From an uncultured Lachnospiraceae bacterium (GTDB taxonomy: Bacteria > Bacillota > Clostridia > Lachnospirales > Lachnospiraceae): 6,404 nt of DNA. Where the stretch lies: contig CALYVE010000105.1 in assembly GCA_945492935.1 (NCBI GenBank), forward strand, positions 1-6,404. The letters are read 5' to 3'. Every line of letters starts with the position of its first letter. Position 1 is the first letter of the stretch. A program made the translations under genes and the position numbers. Shown piece by piece: positions 6,201-6,404 of this stretch. The notes under the pieces were generated by a model. The model was not told the origin of the DNA. It saw only the letters and a list, made by a program, of their open reading frames with translations, and made no database searches.

Positions 6201-6224
6201 ATGTAAATCCTGTTGAATTTACAT
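6201..6224. promoter_or_regulatory. Inverted repeat in the tetR leader
   Basis: ATGTAAAT (6201-6208) and ATTTACAT (6217-6224) form a perfect 8-bp inverted repeat around an 8-nt spacer. It sits 5 nt upstream of the tetR ribosome binding site (6190-6195) and about 30 nt downstream of the predicted transcription start. It could be a second operator or an RNA hairpin that affects translation. Its sequence differs from the palindrome in the promoter spacer. Confidence 0.5.
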
Positions 6225-6262
6225 AATCAACAAGCATTGTCTGTCATTTAACTGTTTGCGTC

Positions 6263-6291
6263 ATTATAGCTAACGTTCGTTTTCTTGTCAA
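6263..6291 (-). promoter_or_regulatory. Consensus sigma-A promoter of tetR
   Basis: On the minus strand the -35 box is TTGACA (6291-6286) and the -10 box is TATAAT (6268-6263), separated by exactly 17 bp. All twelve positions match consensus. Transcription should begin near 6256, giving a leader of about 73 nt before ATG 6183. A promoter this strong in front of a repressor gene implies that it is kept in check, consistent with the operator-like palindrome in its spacer. Confidence 0.92.
6272..6281. promoter_or_regulatory. Probable TetR operator in the promoter spacer
   Basis: AACG (6272-6275) and CGTT (6278-6281) form a perfect inverted repeat around TT, inside the 17-bp spacer of the tetR promoter. 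Small palindromes with an AACG-NN-CGTT core occur among TetR-family operators, and a repressor bound here would block RNA polymerase. Assignment to the adjacent regulator is inference from position and shape. Confidence 0.6.
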
Positions 6292-6293
6292 TC

Positions 6294-6334
6294 AATTTTT
6301 AAAAATTTTCGTAAAAAAATATAGAAAAATATAG
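6294..6334 (-). promoter_or_regulatory. A/T-tract block upstream of the tetR promoter, UP-element-like
   Basis: The palindrome AATTTTTAAAAATT (6294-6307) lies just upstream of the -35 box in minus-strand terms. Beyond it is an exact tandem duplication of AAAAATATAG (6315-6324 and 6325-6334). Phased A and T tracts at this position commonly increase promoter strength by contacting the RNA polymerase alpha subunit. The block also fills the gap after the acetyltransferase stop, and no GC-rich terminator is present there. Confidence 0.4.
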
Positions 6335-6337
6335 AAA

Positions 6338-6404
6338 TTAATCCAGCCACTGAATAAAAGCAGTCTTATCTGTGCTGTTATAGCCCGCATTTTCATAAAA
6401 TTTC
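6338..6404 (-). CDS. C-terminal end of a GNAT-like acetyltransferase (partial)
   Basis: The last 21 complete codons of a minus-strand gene are visible, cut by the right edge of the window. They end in the stop TAA at 6338-6340. The segment FYENAGY matches the motif B helix that carries the conserved tyrosine near the C-terminus of GNAT acetyltransferases. The following DKTAFIQWLD is typical of the final strand of small GNAT proteins. The catalytic core lies outside the window, so the family call rests on this tail alone. It shows no visible relation to the other GNAT gene (4000-4614). It is transcribed toward tetR, but tetR has its own strong promoter. Confidence 0.7.
   Translation of the reverse strand, partial: KFYENAGYNSTDKTAFIQWLD

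Noticed and set aside
6184..6237. Longer tetR start giving an extra 18 residues
   Set aside because: The extension does not resemble the family, it covers the leader palindrome and ribosome site, and GGAGGA is placed exactly for ATG 6183.
6315..6334. Tandem AAAAATATAG repeat as a CRISPR or mobile-element signature
   Set aside because: There are only two adjacent 10-bp AT-rich units with no spacers, terminal repeats or nearby cas or transposase gene; it fits an A-tract promoter element.

Overview
The window is low-GC DNA with Bacillota-type signals: near-consensus sigma-A promoters, strong GGAGG-class ribosome binding sites and short intergenic gaps. The protein families (compact TtcA-like PP-loop proteins, a MepA-like MATE pump, a methyltransferase of the DWGKTSEDYAKYR type) suggest an anaerobic Clostridia member, probably Lachnospiraceae. 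That placement is inference from recalled family resemblance, not a search.

Layout. Positions 1-130 hold an unassigned 9-bp inverted repeat and a good promoter. They lead into a two-gene plus-strand unit: a small membrane protein (131-547) and a TtcA-like PP-loop ATPase (562-1317). A long hairpin at 1318-1356 works as a terminator in both directions, because the next gene converges on it. Everything from there to the right edge is on the minus strand. In transcription order it is: the C-terminus of an acetyltransferase (cut by the window edge), a TetR-family regulator (start 6183), a class I SAM methyltransferase, a GNAT acetyltransferase, a second and different TtcA-like PP-loop protein, and a MATE efflux pump (stop at 1380).

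How the genes may work together. The TetR gene has a textbook promoter (TTGACA-17-TATAAT) with a small palindrome, AACG-TT-CGTT, inside the spacer, which is the expected layout for autorepression. The methyltransferase, GNAT and second TtcA-like genes follow in the same direction with gaps of 130, 59 and 92 nt, so they could form one TetR-controlled unit. A hairpin lies between tetR and the methyltransferase. The MATE gene has its own probable promoter and an inverted repeat in its leader. TetR, methyltransferase, acetyltransferase and efflux genes together resemble a detoxification or drug-response neighbourhood, but no substrate can be read from the sequence.

The most notable points are the two divergent TtcA-type paralogues within about 2.5 kb, and the second paralogue's start region. 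There a protein-like open frame runs upstream of every usable start codon, and a one-base shift in an A4 run (3966-3969) would join it to an ATG just after the preceding gene. I see no CRISPR array, tRNA, rRNA, insertion sequence or phage gene, and no clear new defence or mobile system.
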